This document shows, one piece after another, positions 32,895 to 44,984 of a DNA stretch of 64,000 bases (position 1 is its first letter; the number at the start of each line of letters is the position of its first letter). The stretch lies in contig OZ010799.1 of NCBI GenBank assembly GCA_963932465.1, positions 156,422,761 through 156,486,760 of the forward strand, given 5' to 3'. Below the pieces are notes generated by a model. It had not been told where the DNA came from. It made no database searches and saw nothing but the letters and a program-made list of their open reading frames with translations. This DNA comes from Maratus speciosus. Taxonomy: Eukaryota > Arthropoda > Arachnida > Araneae > Salticidae. The position numbers were made by a program, and so were the translations under genes.

Positions 32895-33685
32895 TAAAAT
32901 CCAAATCCATCGAATTTCAGTTTATATGCCAATGCAATCCTTTGATGAAAAATTAAGTTTTCACATATTTGAGTAATATTGCAATATGTATTTTTTATTT
33001 TCTATTGTTCTGTAATTAATTAAAATGTTTTAAAGTAGAATCCTGCATTGTTTCAAAAGATTGTTTTCCTGAAATTGATTCACTATTTATATGATTAAAA
33101 AAAATAATAAAGTTTTATATTTAAAATCCAAACTCATCGACTTTCAGTTTATATTTTTATGCATTCTTATGATGAAAAATTAAATTTTTTACTTGTTTTA
33201 GTAATATTTTAACATATATTTTTTATATTATTTTAAAGTATAGTCATACATTGTTTTGTGTATCCCGATTTGGCCGTGATCCGCATGAAATATTTTTCCT
33301 TTGCTAATAAGATTTTTTTCCTGAAATTGATTGAGTATTTATGGTTAAAAAAAAAAAAGAATAAAGTTTCATATTTAAAATCCAAATTCATCAAATTTCA
33401 TTTTTTATGTTTATGCATTCTTTTAATGAAAAATTCATTTTTCACATGTTTGGGTAACATTTTTATATAAATTCTTTATTTTCTATTATTCTGTAATTAA
33501 TTAAAATATTTTAAAATAGGCATGCATCAGGTTTGACATCCGATTTCAACACCAGCCACGTGGATTGAGTATCTTGCTGAAATTGATTCACTATTTATAT
33601 CCAAATTCATCCATTTTTAGTTTATATTTTTATGCACTATTTTGATGAAAAATTAATTTTCATATGTTTGGGTATTATGGGAATA
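32895..33685. repeat. Four tandem ~230-bp repeats inside delta
   Basis: The phrase AATCCAAATTCATCGAATTTC with small changes recurs at about 32898, 33125, 33378 and 33598. It is followed each time by TTTATG..ATGCA, GATGAAAAATTAA and TTTATTTTCTATT. The fourth unit is truncated. Units are 220-250 bases and AT-rich. From 33690 to 34220 there is a TTTGTCTGTCCCGTGATAAC stretch that I cannot assign. Confidence 0.8.
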
Positions 33686-34224
33686 TTTTAGTTTTAATTG
33701 CTGAAACGTCAGTGAAGGCTTACTGTGGAGACCCGAAATTTTTTGGTTTCCATCTGTTTGTTTGTTAGTTAGTTTGTCTGTCCCGTGATAACTGCCGTAA
33801 AAAGCATCCGATTAGCTTGAAATTAAGGATGTATATTGGTGAGCTCCCCAGATTTAGCTGTATAGTTTTGGGTTAAATTTGGTTCATTCGTTCGGAATAT
33901 ATAGAACATTTTATTTTGTGACATAATGCTTTTCTATGGGAAGTCAGACGATTTTCAAATTTTCATTTGTTGAAAGAAATCGCTCATATGAATAATAGAT
34001 TTAAATGGCAAATTTTGGATGATGAAATTTTTAAATAAGAGTATTAAATTATTCCTTTTAGTTTGCAATTTTGTCAAAACATTTGTCAGAGCTTTTAAAT
34101 TAGGTGTATAACTTATGATGGAATTTTATATATGTGTTTGAATAATATAAAACATTTTATTTTATGAATTTACTTATATTTCTTTTTTTTTTTTTCCTTT
34201 TAACCGTTGTGTAGCAACTATATC

Positions 34225-35795
34225 CAGACCTGCCAACCTTTGAAAATGAGAAATCGTAGCACACAAAATTAAAATTAATCTGGAGGTTGGTTGGTTGGTT
34301 TTTCATGTTTCGCAGCCATCTTTTGACATTCGTAAAAGGAATAAGGTTTCACTCTTTCAACTCAATATAATAAATTTTTTCCTCTAAAAATTTTTACACA
34401 CGATTTTTAGAGTTTCTTCTCGTTCCGAAGCGTTTTTTAGACATTTGTAAAAGGAGTTTGGTTCCAACTTTTTAGCCCAGAGTGCAGTAAATTTTGACGA
34501 AATTCGCGATTTTTTTTTTCCCGAGATCATTTCAGGATATTCACAGTTTTTTTCCCCCACAATCGTAATTCCCATTTTTCTATCATGATTCTTTGTCGAA
34601 ATCCGCACTTTTTACCGCAAACTTTTGACGAAATTCGCATTTCTTACCACGATCCTTTGACGAATTGAGTTTTCTTTCAGAGATCTTTCGGTGAAATTTG
34701 CGTTTTCTTACTGATCTTTCGATGAAATTTAATTTTCTTACTGATCTTTTGACGAAATTAGCGTTTTCTTTCTGCGATCCTTTGATGAAATTAATTGTCT
34801 TCTGCAACCAATTAAAGAAATTGATTTTTTTTACATGGTCATTTGTCGAAATTCGTGAAAGTTTATCGCAACCGATCGGCAAAATTTACAATATCTTTTT
34901 GCGATCAATTAACAAAATTCACTACTCGTTTCCGCGACCTTTAGACGAAATTTGCAATATTTTTACCTCGATAGTTTACCGAAATTCGTGAATTTTTGTG
35001 CAATCTTTAGATGAAATTCGCAATTTCTTTCTGAACTCTTAACGAAATTAGAGATTTTATTCGGCGACCAATTGTAGATAATTACTATTTGTTTGAGATC
35101 TTTGAAGAAATACCCGATATTTTTACACGATCATTTAAAGAAATTCTCAACTTTTTCCGCGATCGATTCATGAATTAATTTAGGGAAATTCCATAAAAGA
35201 AAGAAAATTCATAGACTTCCAAGAAATTTCAAAATATACTCGCAAAAGAATCATAAGTCTGTGGAAGAATTTGCAGGAGGGAATACTGCACAGCATTTTT
35301 CATTATGCAGGACTTTTCTTTTCCGTGTGCAAATCGTGCGATTTTGCATACTATTTCAAACCTTGCCCCTCAAAGAACCACCTCCCCACCTCCAGAAATT
35401 CTTAACATGGCACCCCATTCCTAAGGAAGGGAATCCCTGTATAAATATTTACAGAAACATGATTCACTCGTGGTTATATACATAAAGAGGGTTTTATGTT
35501 AAAAAAGTTTGTTTCACAGCATAGATTTGTTTTCCTCCATGAGCATTTTTTAATGTCCGATTTTTTGGACCAATGACCAATTTTTTAAAACTTTCGGAAA
35601 TAAATACTTTGAAATTTTGGAACAGAATTAATTACTCTTGAAATATATGTTGCGCGGGATAAAAATCGCAACTAGAAACAAAAAGTGTGTGTTTTTTGCA
35701 AAAAAATCTTAGTTTAAGACAGATTTTCGTAACATCGTAGTTTATAGGTCCAAATCGTAGCAACTACGATTTTTTCGTAGCAGTTGGCAGGTCTG
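34225..35795. mobile_element. Array-bearing hAT-like element D (CAGACCTGCCAAC ends), 6-bp TSD
   Basis: The inverted ends are CAGACCTGCCAACCTTTG and, on the complement at the right, CAGACCTGCCAACTGC. TATATC abuts both (34219-34224 and 35796-35801). Inside the ends the motif ATCGTAG is repeated (AAATCGTAGCAACTACGATT on the right). From 34490 to 35170 there is a T-rich array of GATCNTTTGACGAAATTCGC units. The remaining 600 bases are noncoding. Confidence 0.75.
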
Positions 35796-36463
35796 TATAT
35801 CTCATATAAAAATATCATAAATGTGAAAGTATGTATGGTTTTTTTTAAGTCAAATCAAAGTTAAAAGGAATGAATTAATAAATGCCTTTGTATAGATATT
35901 TGCATATAGATTGATTTAAACGCAGAAGTGAAAATAGTATTTACATACTATATAGAATAATATTTTTATTTATGTATTCAACTATTTTGATTATAAATGA
36001 AAAAGTTCGTTATTTTCATACAGAACTGACATTATTCTATTAAACTTTATTGTCGCCAAAAAAAAGGAATAACAATTTCTCCCAAAGAGTTAATTTTAAT
36101 TTGTAAGATTTTCACGTGCAAAAGGAAAATGGAATGAGCAAATTACAAATAATAAAAAAGATAAATAGGACAGGAATGAATACATATAAACATTTCACAC
36201 CAAATACCACCTAAAATAATTTTTGTAGTGGTATTTTCTCAACACTACGAAGAAAGATTCCTCGATTTACAAGATTTTACTTGGCCTTCCTTTTCTCATT
36301 GGTTGAGATTTCATTTTCACAATTGTGTATATTAATTGGCACAAAATTTTACATTTTTATGACTGAGGTATGTGTAAGGCCATACAAATAAGAAATTCCG
36401 TATTGTCTCCCATAAAATGTGATAAAGTGTTGGTTTAACTATATTTTTAACCAACCAGACGTG

Positions 36464-37205
36464 CGTCAAATTTCAACGGTGTTTGTAACATCACGATTTT
36501 AAATTAAGATTATTATTTGAAGCTACCGAGACTCCTGCTGCTTCTAGCTTATTATTAGTCTCGGTGGCGGTTGGGGGCGGGTCAATCATGGATGGGTGAG
36601 CAGCCCATCTTCGTCCGCAGCCTTTTATTCATCTACTCTAGTCCCACTCTTTTGCGGAAGCCAGAATTGAAAAAAAAAATCAAAAATTGAAACTGGACAA
36701 ATTTAAAAGAGAATTTACACAAATTAAAGACACCGAAAAGCGGGAAGGGAGGGTTAGGGGTGATGAAGCTACCGAAAGACTCCTGCTGCTTCTAGCTATT
36801 CTATTAAGAGGAGCAGAGCTGCCAAGCCTCCGGCGTTCTGGATACCAGTATTTTAATACAAAAAATGTTACTTTATTTAATTGAAACATTTGCGCGATTT
36901 AAAAGAACAACATTTTCTGTAAGATAATAGTGTTGTGCAAAAAGCCTCAGACTTGCCATGTCTGGTGGGGAGTGAAATGTTTTATTTAATGCATTTATCT
37001 CTATTTTAATGCTACGTGAACGTCCCGTGTAACAGCTTGTAGAGTGTAAAATAAATTAAATTATTAAAATAATCCCTATTACGAAAAATGAAACAAAATG
37101 CCCGGCTAAGGGAAATAAAAGGTTAGTTAACCTTTCGTAATTTGACCTGAAGACAGGTGTGCGTCAAATTTCAACGGTGTTTGTAACATCACGATTTTAA
37201 ATTAA
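36464..37205. repeat. Direct repeats around a moderately GC-rich patch
   Basis: A ~47-bp sequence with GTGCGTCAAATTTCAACGGT and GTAACATCACGATTTTAAAT occurs at 36464 and again at 37158. A second pair (GAAGCTACCGA.ACTCCTGCT) occurs at 36519 and 36766. Overlapping open frames on both strands at 36680-36889 show no domain. CAGAGCTGCCAAGCCTCC at 36815 and CAGACTTGCCATGTCTGG at 36949 look like hAT tips. The whole may be a partly duplicated hAT-like element. Confidence 0.5.
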
Positions 37206-37692
37206 ATATGGATACTATTAAAAGGCTATCACAAAAAATACTTAACGGTGCCAAATCACGTTTATCTATTTAGTCAATTGGAAGTGGACACTATGGTGAA
37301 TTATTAACCGTGAGGTTTAGGAGTCCCCTTACTTTAGGGTGATTTTTGTACGTTAATGCTATCGAGTACATTTTTAGATATTTAGATTAGATCTTAGATA
37401 TAAATATTGCAGAATGGTAATCAAAATTATTTTTTGGAAACAAAAATTATAAAGGTATTAGATTTCTAAATTAGATGTCTCAGTTTACATTTCCAAAAAT
37501 TCTTTATCCATTAGATACAGGTGTTTGTGGTTAGCAGGCAAGTAAATACTGCTGTATGGATATTAGGATAACGTAAAATGCTTGACCAAATTGTTGCTTA
37601 TCCTTATAAATCACAGTGTAAAAAGGAATCTAAGATATAGGATAATCATTAATTCAATCAATAGAAAATTACAAGGGGGGGGGGGGGGTTGG

Positions 37693-37714
37693 TTCAGGGG
37701 GGCGCCCCCCTGAA
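37693..37714. repeat. 22-bp perfect palindrome of G/C runs
   Basis: A G run at about 37675-37688 is followed by a perfect palindrome: TTCAGGGGGG meets its complement across a central GGCGCC. The neighbouring text AAGAAATTTG resembles that after the G/C runs at 63062-63090 (CCCAAGGAATTTG). It may therefore be a terminus of the CAGGGGCGCC-type family seen there. Confidence 0.75.
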
Positions 37715-38418
37715 GAAATTTGCTTTATTATATAAAAATTACTAGAATAAGTAGCTCGTGAAAATTTCAGAATATCATTACATAACAACGTGTTTAATTT
37801 AACGCTTCTAATGTCTGAAACCATCGAAATATTTTTTTTCCCCCTTTTATAAATGTTTGTGTAATTTAAAAAGTTTGTAGAAAGATTAATATTACGCAAA
37901 GTTTGCTAAAAACAATAAGTTGCAGAGATGACATTGAGGCTCTTGATCTGCAGATTTACTAGTTTATTATTATTTTGTAATTAAAAATACTTTAATAAAG
38001 TTCTGTAATGAGTCAAGTAACTTGATTTTTACAGCGGAATGAGGGAGGGGTGGAGAGGAGCATTCATTAAATTTTTCTACAGATCTGCGATTTTCTGATT
38101 TTTTGACATTTGTTATAAGTAAAAAGAGATATATTTTATTACTAATCTTACAGGGTGGCAACGGCCGCGAAAAAATTAACAATTTCAGTAATGTGCTCCA
38201 AGACTCACCACTTTCAATCCTTCTCCATCCTCTATATGAATGTCAGCATTTATGTTAAACAAATCTTAGTATAATCTAAAAATTAAAAAGATATAAAAAA
38301 TTGCACCTTATTTCTCATAATCTTCCCTCTTTTTTTTTTTACTACTTTTTTCACCATGGTAAATGAACAATTAAATTCATCATTGAATTCTTTGTATCTG
38401 CTTCTATTTTTTTACCTG

Positions 38419-40038
38419 CAGTGATGCCGCTGTACTTGAAAAAACCTGGGTCCCCGGGACCCAGGATTTCCAAAAATCTGGGTCCCTTTTCTACAAAAGC
38501 GGGTCCCCATCAATAATAATTTATATTTTAAAGGAATAAATGAAAGTTGTTTATTAAGATAAATGAAATGCATTAATTATTGTTTTAACAATAATTAAAT
38601 AATGAATTAAAACCAGCATTATTTGCACTCAAATAAGATATTTTTAAAAAATATTAAGAGAAATATAAAAATAAAAGTATAATATAAAATAAATATATAA
38701 AATATATATTTATATAATATAAAATAAAAGTAAAAATGCAAGATACAATTTTAATTGTAAAATAATGTTTATTTGAGAGTAGAAGATACCAAGTTCCACT
38801 AACAAGTATCACTAATGTTCGCATTCTTTTAAAAAGAGGCAAGGCGGGTTTATTGAAAAAGATATATTTGCTGAAAAAAAGAACACTTATGTTAAGTAAA
38901 GGTGTACTTTTCGTTGAATGAATGGGTGCTTTCATTATTATACTTCCCATTGAATTATTTGTCAGCATAAATCTGTGTTGGAATAAGACATTTTCCTTGG
39001 AAGGGAAATTTATATCTAAATCACTAATAAGCATCAAATCTTAAATGTTCTGAAGGCGGGAGACATTTCAATGCAGTAAGAAAGAGGGGGGGGGGTGATT
39101 TTTACTGGTCCACCTAATGAATATAAATATTATCAAAGTACACTGAAATCATGCTGTATTTTTAAGAATCTCATAAAAAATAAATTAAATCCCATTTTAT
39201 GAATTTTCTACCTATAAGTTTAGTTTGCACATCTTTTTTGGTGCTTTGACTAAATTCACGTTTTTTCCGTGTTACTTTGACGAAATTCGCGTTTTTCCGC
39301 GATCCTTTTGTTGAAATTCGCTATTTTTTCGCGAGTCTGTCACGAAAATCGTGTTTTTTTTCCCGCGATACTTTGACAAAATTCGGCTTTATTCCGCTAT
39401 TTTTTGACGAAATTTGCTATTTTTTCGCAATCTTTTGTCGACATACACTATTTTGTCTCAGCCCTTTTACGAAAATAGCGTTTTTTCCGCTATATTTTCA
39501 CGAAATTTGTGCTTTTTTCGCGATCCTTTGACGAAAATCGGCTTTTTTTCCGCGATTTTTTGATGAAATTTGCGCTTTTTTCGCGATCCTTTGACAAAAT
39601 TCGGCTTTTTTCCGCGATTTTTTGACGAAATTCGCTATTTTTTCGCGATCTTTTAACGAAATACGCTAATTTGTCGCGGCCCTTTTACGAAAATCGCGTT
39701 TTTCGCAATATTTTGATGAAATTTGCGCTTATTTCAGCGATATTTTCATGAAATTTGCGCTTATTTCCGCGATTTTTTGACGAAATTCGCTTTTTATTTC
39801 GCGATGCTTTGACGAAATACGCTATTTTTTCGCGGCCCTTTTACGAAAATCGCTGCTTTTGCGCGATATTTTGATGAGATTTATGCTTTTTTCGCGATTC
39901 TTTGACGAAAAATGTCTGTTTTCCGCGATTTTTTCACGAAATTACGCGTCCCACGGGACGCGTAAGAGCTATTTTTTTGCGTCCCGTATCCGATTTTTCA
40001 CGTAATTTACGCGCTATAGCGCGTCCGCGGCATCCCTG
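38419..40038. mobile_element. Array-bearing hAT-like element B, sister of element A
   Basis: The left end CAGTGATGCCGCTGTACTTG and the right end CCGCGGCATCCCTG match element A. TACCT occurs at 38413-38417, one base before the left end, and directly after the right end (40039-40043), an apparent 5-bp duplication. The left 600 bases follow element A closely (TGGGTCCCCGGGACCCAGG block), and a T-rich TTTGACGAAATTCGC array fills 39250-39950. Between ACGCGTAAGAGCTA and TTTTTTTGCGTCCCG it lacks the ~530 bases seen in A. It lies inside delta, close to its right end. Confidence 0.75.
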
Positions 40039-40262
40039 TACCTTAATAACTTTTTAATTCTGTGAGCAATGAAGTGCTATTTGGATAGGCTAGGGGTAGT
40101 CGCTAGACTTCCATACACTAAAATGTAAAATCGGTGTTAAATCGCGATGTTAGATGGATGATAAATCGATTTAAGAAATTTCTACATCGCCCAGTCCTAC
40201 CCTTTAGGTAACACTTTAACAAAACTTAAAAACATTAATAAAAAATTAAGTTTATTACTTAC

Positions 40263-40422
40263 GCTGTACATGAATAAGTTGTCGTGAATTTTTGTAGGTT
40301 GCTGGATAAAGTTCCTCCCTAATGTGTTTTGGAACACTATATACTTCCGGAGTAGGGATGACAAGTTCACCTGTATGGCCATAAGCTTGTTGTGCCGATA
40401 TAGCTCGCTGAAGATGATGTTC
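40263..40422 (-). CDS. Epc: Enhancer of polycomb, coding exon 2
   Basis: The exon is 160 bp, starts in phase 0 after the acceptor TTTTTCAG and ends in phase 1 before the donor GTAAGT. It encodes 53 residues of the EPcA domain, beginning EHHLQRAISAQQAYG, with a middle part close to VIPTPEVYSVP and an end RQLIHVQ. These match the EHHLQRAI...VIP.PE...QLIH.Q order of known EPC proteins. The frame has no stop and joins exon 1 and exon 3 without adjustment. It lies about 20.8 kb downstream of exon 1. Intron sequence on the exon 1 side is ordinary for several hundred bases; on the other side a large hAT nest ends at 40199, only 64 bases from the donor. Confidence 0.95.
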
Positions 40423-40882
40423 CTGAAAAATAAATATATAACATCAACTTCTATTAACCTAAAAAAATGTTAAGGAAACAAAAATAAAAGAACAAAATTT
40501 TTAAAATGCTGCAGTCTTTCTGCCCCCCCCCCCCCTCCCCCCAATTATTTAAAAGAAAAGTACAAAATAAGTTCTCATACACAAACAAATAGGTTACTTG
40601 AATTTCTTTTTGAAGAAAAGCAACTCCGATACTAAAATAACAACAATTCAAAGAAACCTAAAGGCCGAGTTATGATTTTTGTGAATGAAATAAACAGAGA
40701 AATCAAGATTTTTTTTACTTTTATGCAGTAAATAGCAGGAAGTTTTTTTTAGTCTGAAACCAAAGTGAAATTGGGTCTTTATCAGAATTTTGGACAAAAT
40801 GAAACTATACCAGAAGAAAATTTTAAGCTATTAATGTATGCATACTATACTGCACATACATAGATGCAAAGATATTATTCAC

Positions 40883-41570
40883 TAGCAGTGCACCGAATAT
40901 TCGGTCATACTACTGAATATCAAACTATTCGGTATGCCAAATATTGAAATATTTGCCCAAACACTTAAAAGACCTTTTTAAAAAATGTAAAACAACTACT
41001 ATTTTTAACAGACAATTAATAAAGATATTTAATAATTAGAAATTGAATTATATTTAAATAAAAGAGAAGGCTTTTACAATTTTTATTTCCTGTTTGAAAA
41101 GTATCATGTAAGAAAATTAGCCAATAATGACAAATTTAGTCCCTTCCTGACAAATAAACAATATATGACTGTACAATTTTTCATCCAATTCCTTCAAAAT
41201 TTCACTTTAATTTTAAAATATTTGTTTTAGAATATAAGAAAATTTTATTCATTTGTTTTAATTCAAAGAAGAATCTATAAAATTTAAAATTTTATCAATT
41301 AAAGAAGTTTTAAAACTATCCTCTTCATAAATAACAATTCAAAGCATAATTTTTTTAACGTAGAATTTACTTGTTAAAATATCTTGTTTATCAATATGGA
41401 AGTATGTAGTGTTAAATATTATGTACAATTGTTTCAAAGTTTAACTTTTTAATACTTTCAAATTCTGAAATTTAAAAGTAATCGGCAAGCTGAATATTTG
41501 GCTTGATAGTCACTATTCGGCTAACCGAATATTCGGTATTCGGCCAAAATCACTATTCGGTGCATCCCTA
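40883..41570. mobile_element. Nonautonomous hAT element, CCGAATATTCGG family, TSD TTATTCAC
   Basis: The left end TAGCAGTGCACCGAATATTC and the right end CTATTCGGTGCATCCCTA are inverted. The perfect duplication TTATTCAC flanks them (40875-40882 and 41571-41578). CCGAATA motifs cluster in both ends and the 500-base middle is AT-rich. It sits about 460 bases upstream of Epc exon 2 within intron 1. The following 41579-42036 is plain intron. Confidence 0.9.
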
Positions 41571-42036
41571 TTATTCACAAATACACACACCTGTCTATAA
41601 AAACACTTATGATTATACCTGTATATGCATGTTTTATTTGTTAATAGCCAAATAATTATTTGACAATTATTTCTCAAAATCAATAATCATAATATTTATT
41701 AACCATGCAGTTGTTCAATAGAGTAAAAAAATTTCCACAAGATTTCAAAATGCTTAATATTTAGTATTTTCTAATTCACTAAAATGTACGATAGCATTTG
41801 AAATATGGAACTTAAATCAGATACAGCAGAATCCTTCAAATCTAACTCTAAAAACTGCACATCATTGCAGATGTCCCCATGGCAGAAATGCAGCGACGTT
41901 ATTGCAGAAAGAGATCTGCTCCTTGCAGAAAACTTTCATCCTCGAGCCGTTAAACGTAGCAGTTAGAAATATTTTTCAGATTTGTTATTTTTATTGAAAG
42001 TGAAAAGTATTTAACTTAGTAAAATTCCATTAGAAG

Positions 42037-43108
42037 CAGGGTTGGAAAAAAACCGGGTTTTTTGTAAAAAACCAAAAAAACCGGTTTATTTGGTTTAAAC
42101 CAGGTTTTTTTGGTTTAAACCGGGTTTTTTAAAAATATAATTTCCTATTGCATACAGATGCATATCCGTTGATAAAATAAACATTTCTGGATATTATATA
42201 AGTAATATAACTTTTGAAAATATTTAAATTAAATAATTACAGTTAATTATATAGAAAATTGAAATCATTTCCAATTTAAACATTATTAGTGACAGCTATG
42301 TCTTATGTTCAAAGTAAACTACTCTACACAGTGAAACATTGATACCCTGAAAATCATATGAAGAATCCTTTGATTAATAATACAATAATCAATCAATAAA
42401 CATTTAATGCAGCTTCATGAATATAATATATTATTCTGTGGTTGTTATTATTATTTTTTTAATATCCACATACTTCTGGTTATTTTGTTTTCTGAGTGAT
42501 AACTCCAAGTGTCCAATCCAAATCAACATTTTTGGCCATTAGATTCAGCAACTAACAGGAAAGACTGATTGGTATTATTGAAATGCTATAACTAGCACTC
42601 AATTTTTGCAAACTGTGTTATTCAATTCAATTTGATATCTTAAGGATAATCTTCCCCAATCCCAATCCAGAAAATTTTCTTTTACAACTCAACCAAAATC
42701 TTATAAAGATCATTGTATTTTGTTATTAACTGCTGTAAATAATATGAATTTTTTAAATGAAAATATTTTATGCTAAACATTGAATATTATTTATCTATTT
42801 TATCTTTTCTAATTTCACATGTTTTAAGAAAAATCTTTAGGTACCAGATATGTTCATCAGCACATGTGAATTTTCATTCTACATGCATAGATACATGATC
42901 TAGGCTCATTATGTCTCATGTTGACTACTGAGATGAAGTGTTAAAAGTAGAAATGACTTCTATCAATAATTTAAAACAATTAAATTACAAAAAAGAGAAA
43001 ATATTATATTAGGTTTTTTCTAAAAAAAACCAAATGGTTTTTTTGACAAAAAAACCAATTGGTTTAAACCGTGGTTTAAACCACTTGGTTTAAACCGTGC
43101 CAACCCTG
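42037..43108. mobile_element. hAT-like element with AAACCGGTTT repeats, copy 2
   Basis: The left end CAGGGTTGGAAAAAAACCGG and the right end GGTTTAAACCGTGCCAACCCTG are inverted. Both are lined with AAACCGGTTT and TTTAAACC palindromes. The interior of about 850 bases is AT-rich and noncoding and resembles, in part, the copy at 71-955. No clean 8-bp duplication is visible because the right border abuts a different hAT fragment. Confidence 0.7.
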
Positions 43109-43389
43109 CTTCTAGAAGTTATAAAGACTTACTTATTTGATAAAATTTAATAGAAATCTATTATTTTTTTAGTAGAAAATAGTTATAAGTATATTAAAAA
43201 TTAATTGATCCAAATTTAAAACAAATTTACTGTAAACCAACTTTAAAAAATAAAAACTGGCTTTTTTCAATAAAAGCCGGCTTTTTTAAAGTGGTTAAAA
43301 CCAAAAAAAGCCGGCCGGCTTTTTTAAAGTGGTTAAAACCAAAAAAAGCCGGCCGGCTTTTTTTGGCCTGGCTAAAAGCCAGCAACCCT
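43109..43389. mobile_element. Right-end fragment of the AAAAGCCGGCTTTT hAT family
   Basis: The segment aligns by eye with 24965-25189, including TTATTTGATAAAATTTAATA and the terminus CTGGCTAAAAGCCAGCAACCCTG. The inner motif AAAAAAGCCGGCCGGCTTTT with its AAGTGGTTAAAACC spacer is duplicated in this copy. It is truncated at the border with the element ending at 43108. Confidence 0.65.
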
Positions 43390-43391
43390 GG

Positions 43392-43745
43392 CAGGACCAG
43401 TAACTTTTATACCTCACTGACAGGTAAACGTACATTTTCCCGTTCCTGAGAAAACCGCAACCAAACACAAACCACAGAATTTTATTTTATTTAAAAAATT
43501 AAATAAAAAAATGCATTAAAAGTTATAGTAAGTTGAAATAAATAATCGGAAATAAAATACATAATTAATAATTTTTGTTTATGTACTGTTTAATTTTTAG
43601 GAAATTATAATTTTACATTTTAATACGCCAAAAATTTTGGGTAACTGAAAGCAAGTTTGGCTTATATTCTAGGAGGAGGGGGATGTCACTCAAAGGGTGA
43701 CTATGTTTGCGGACCAGTAAACTCTGATGTTTACTGGTCCTTGGG
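43392..43745. mobile_element. Possible MITE with GGACCAGTAAA ends
   Basis: GGACCAGTAAC near 43395 and GTTTACTGGTCC near 43730-43741 are inverted. GGACCAGTAAACTCTGATG and its near-inverse form a small hairpin at 43711-43742. Boundaries and superfamily are uncertain. 43746-44240 shows nothing nameable. Confidence 0.35.
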
Positions 43746-44239
43746 ACCAGTGACTTTTTTTAATCAATTCGACCGCTGGTTTTTATTAAGATACTTTGAT
43801 TTTCGGAACAGGTTTCGAAAGGTAAAGTATCCAAGTAAAAAAGAAAAAAACTTCTAAACAAAATCGAAAAAGTATAAAAGTCTCTTTGTACAGATAGATC
43901 TCAGCTATCCAATGCAAAAAAGATAATTTAAAAGTAATAAAATGCGAACGGCATATTAAAAAAAAAATTCTTCCATAGGATTAACATTAGCGAGACTGTG
44001 CTTTCGCATGAGTGAAGTAGCCGCTTAATGTTGCCAAGCTAGCATTGGCTCGCGCAGCACAATTGAACTTATTCTCGGAAAAGTTATATCCGTTGAAAAT
44101 GGTTCATATTTTATCGGCTTCTTTTAAACGTTTATATCGAAAAATCGGCCCACTCAATTTTTTTATTGGCCCAGCCCGTTTACTTTGTTTATTGATCGAC
44201 CCGGCACATTAAAAAAATGATCCTAATTCTGCAGATCCG

Positions 44240-44740
44240 ACGCGGCTCATACGTCCGAAAATACAATCCTATTTTCTATTATTATTTTTATTTGAAAATT
44301 TTCCAACCATCACGGCTAGCTGCCAATCAGTCATTGATGTTCATTAAAATTCGAAGCATTTTGAAATATTTCATTTACCTTTAAATAAATTCAGTTTAAA
44401 ATATTTCCTAGCGCTACAAAATTATTCCATTTAACCGCCGCCGTCGGCTAAAAAGTCACTGCAGCTGCCAACGGAAAACCGATCGGCACCAAGCTCTAAG
44501 CTGCAGAAAAGAGAAATAAAAGTGTCTGTGGTATCACAATGTTTTGCGTCTTTAAACTTTGAATTGTGCGCAAACAGTAAATAAATCGTACATAAAATTG
44601 AGGAATATTTTTAATTTTTCGGTATTTAAAAAAAAAAAAAAAGTTATAAAAACAAAAATTACGTTTTTCTTTCCGCAAAGTTCTGAATTTTACGGAAAAT
44701 TTTCCGCGCACGGCGTGCACGTCTATATTATATAACTCTG
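44240..44740 (-). mobile_element. Inverted partial copy of the alpha/beta hAT-like family
   Basis: The right edge reads CGTCTATATTATATAACTCTG, the complement of the alpha/beta left terminus, preceded by GGAAAATTTTCCGCGCACGG as in beta's start. Around 44450-44480, GTCACTGCAGCTGCC mirrors text in alpha near 17945-17970. The other terminus is missing. Confidence 0.6.
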
Positions 44741-44984
44741 CATATGACTCAGAAACAATAATTTAAATGAATGTCTAACCCGCACGATGGGTCTTAAAGT
44801 GTTATTGATCAATCACACTAAAGAACAACTACACTTGTACCGGAATTTTCATTTCTGAATCACAGTACATTTGATTGTAAAATAATAGAATATTTAAAAA
44901 TAAGTGAAAAATCAGGAGAAATATGCCAAAAATCAGGAGTATGGAAAAACATATGAAAATCAGGAGACTTGGCAAGTCTGCTAA

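Larger units (their letters stand above)
32282..40199. mobile_element. 7.9-kb nest inside hAT-like element delta (TTTAAATCGATTTAA repeats), TSD CCCTTTAG
   Basis: The left end TAGGCCTGGGCCTTACATTG and the right end CATCGCCCAGTCCTA are inverted (TAGGaCTGGGCgaTG type). The perfect 8-bp duplication CCCTTTAG flanks them (32274-32281 and 40200-40207). The left 480 bases are packed with TTAAATCGATTTAA and related palindromes; the right 60 bases carry the same motif. Elements at 34225-35795 and 38419-40038 and a GC palindrome at 37693 sit inside. No intact transposase frame remains. Confidence 0.8.
7640..40262 (-). other. Epc: Epc intron 2 (32.6 kb)
   Basis: The intron runs from the donor GTAAGT after exon 2 to the acceptor ATTCAATAG before exon 3. 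Joining the exons restores a phase-1 proline codon. At least three-quarters of it can be assigned by eye to DNA transposons, many nested and bounded by target-site duplications. I see no intact reading frame that would suggest a nested host gene. Confidence 0.9.

Noticed and set aside
36680..36889. Overlapping sense and antisense frames of ~65-69 codons
   Set aside because: Both lie in a patch with direct repeats and hAT-like tips, and neither has a recognisable domain.
42037..43108. 8-bp target duplication for the AAACCGGTTT element
   Set aside because: TAGAAG occurs near both sides but not at equal distance from the ends, and the right flank belongs to another truncated element, so I do not claim a TSD.
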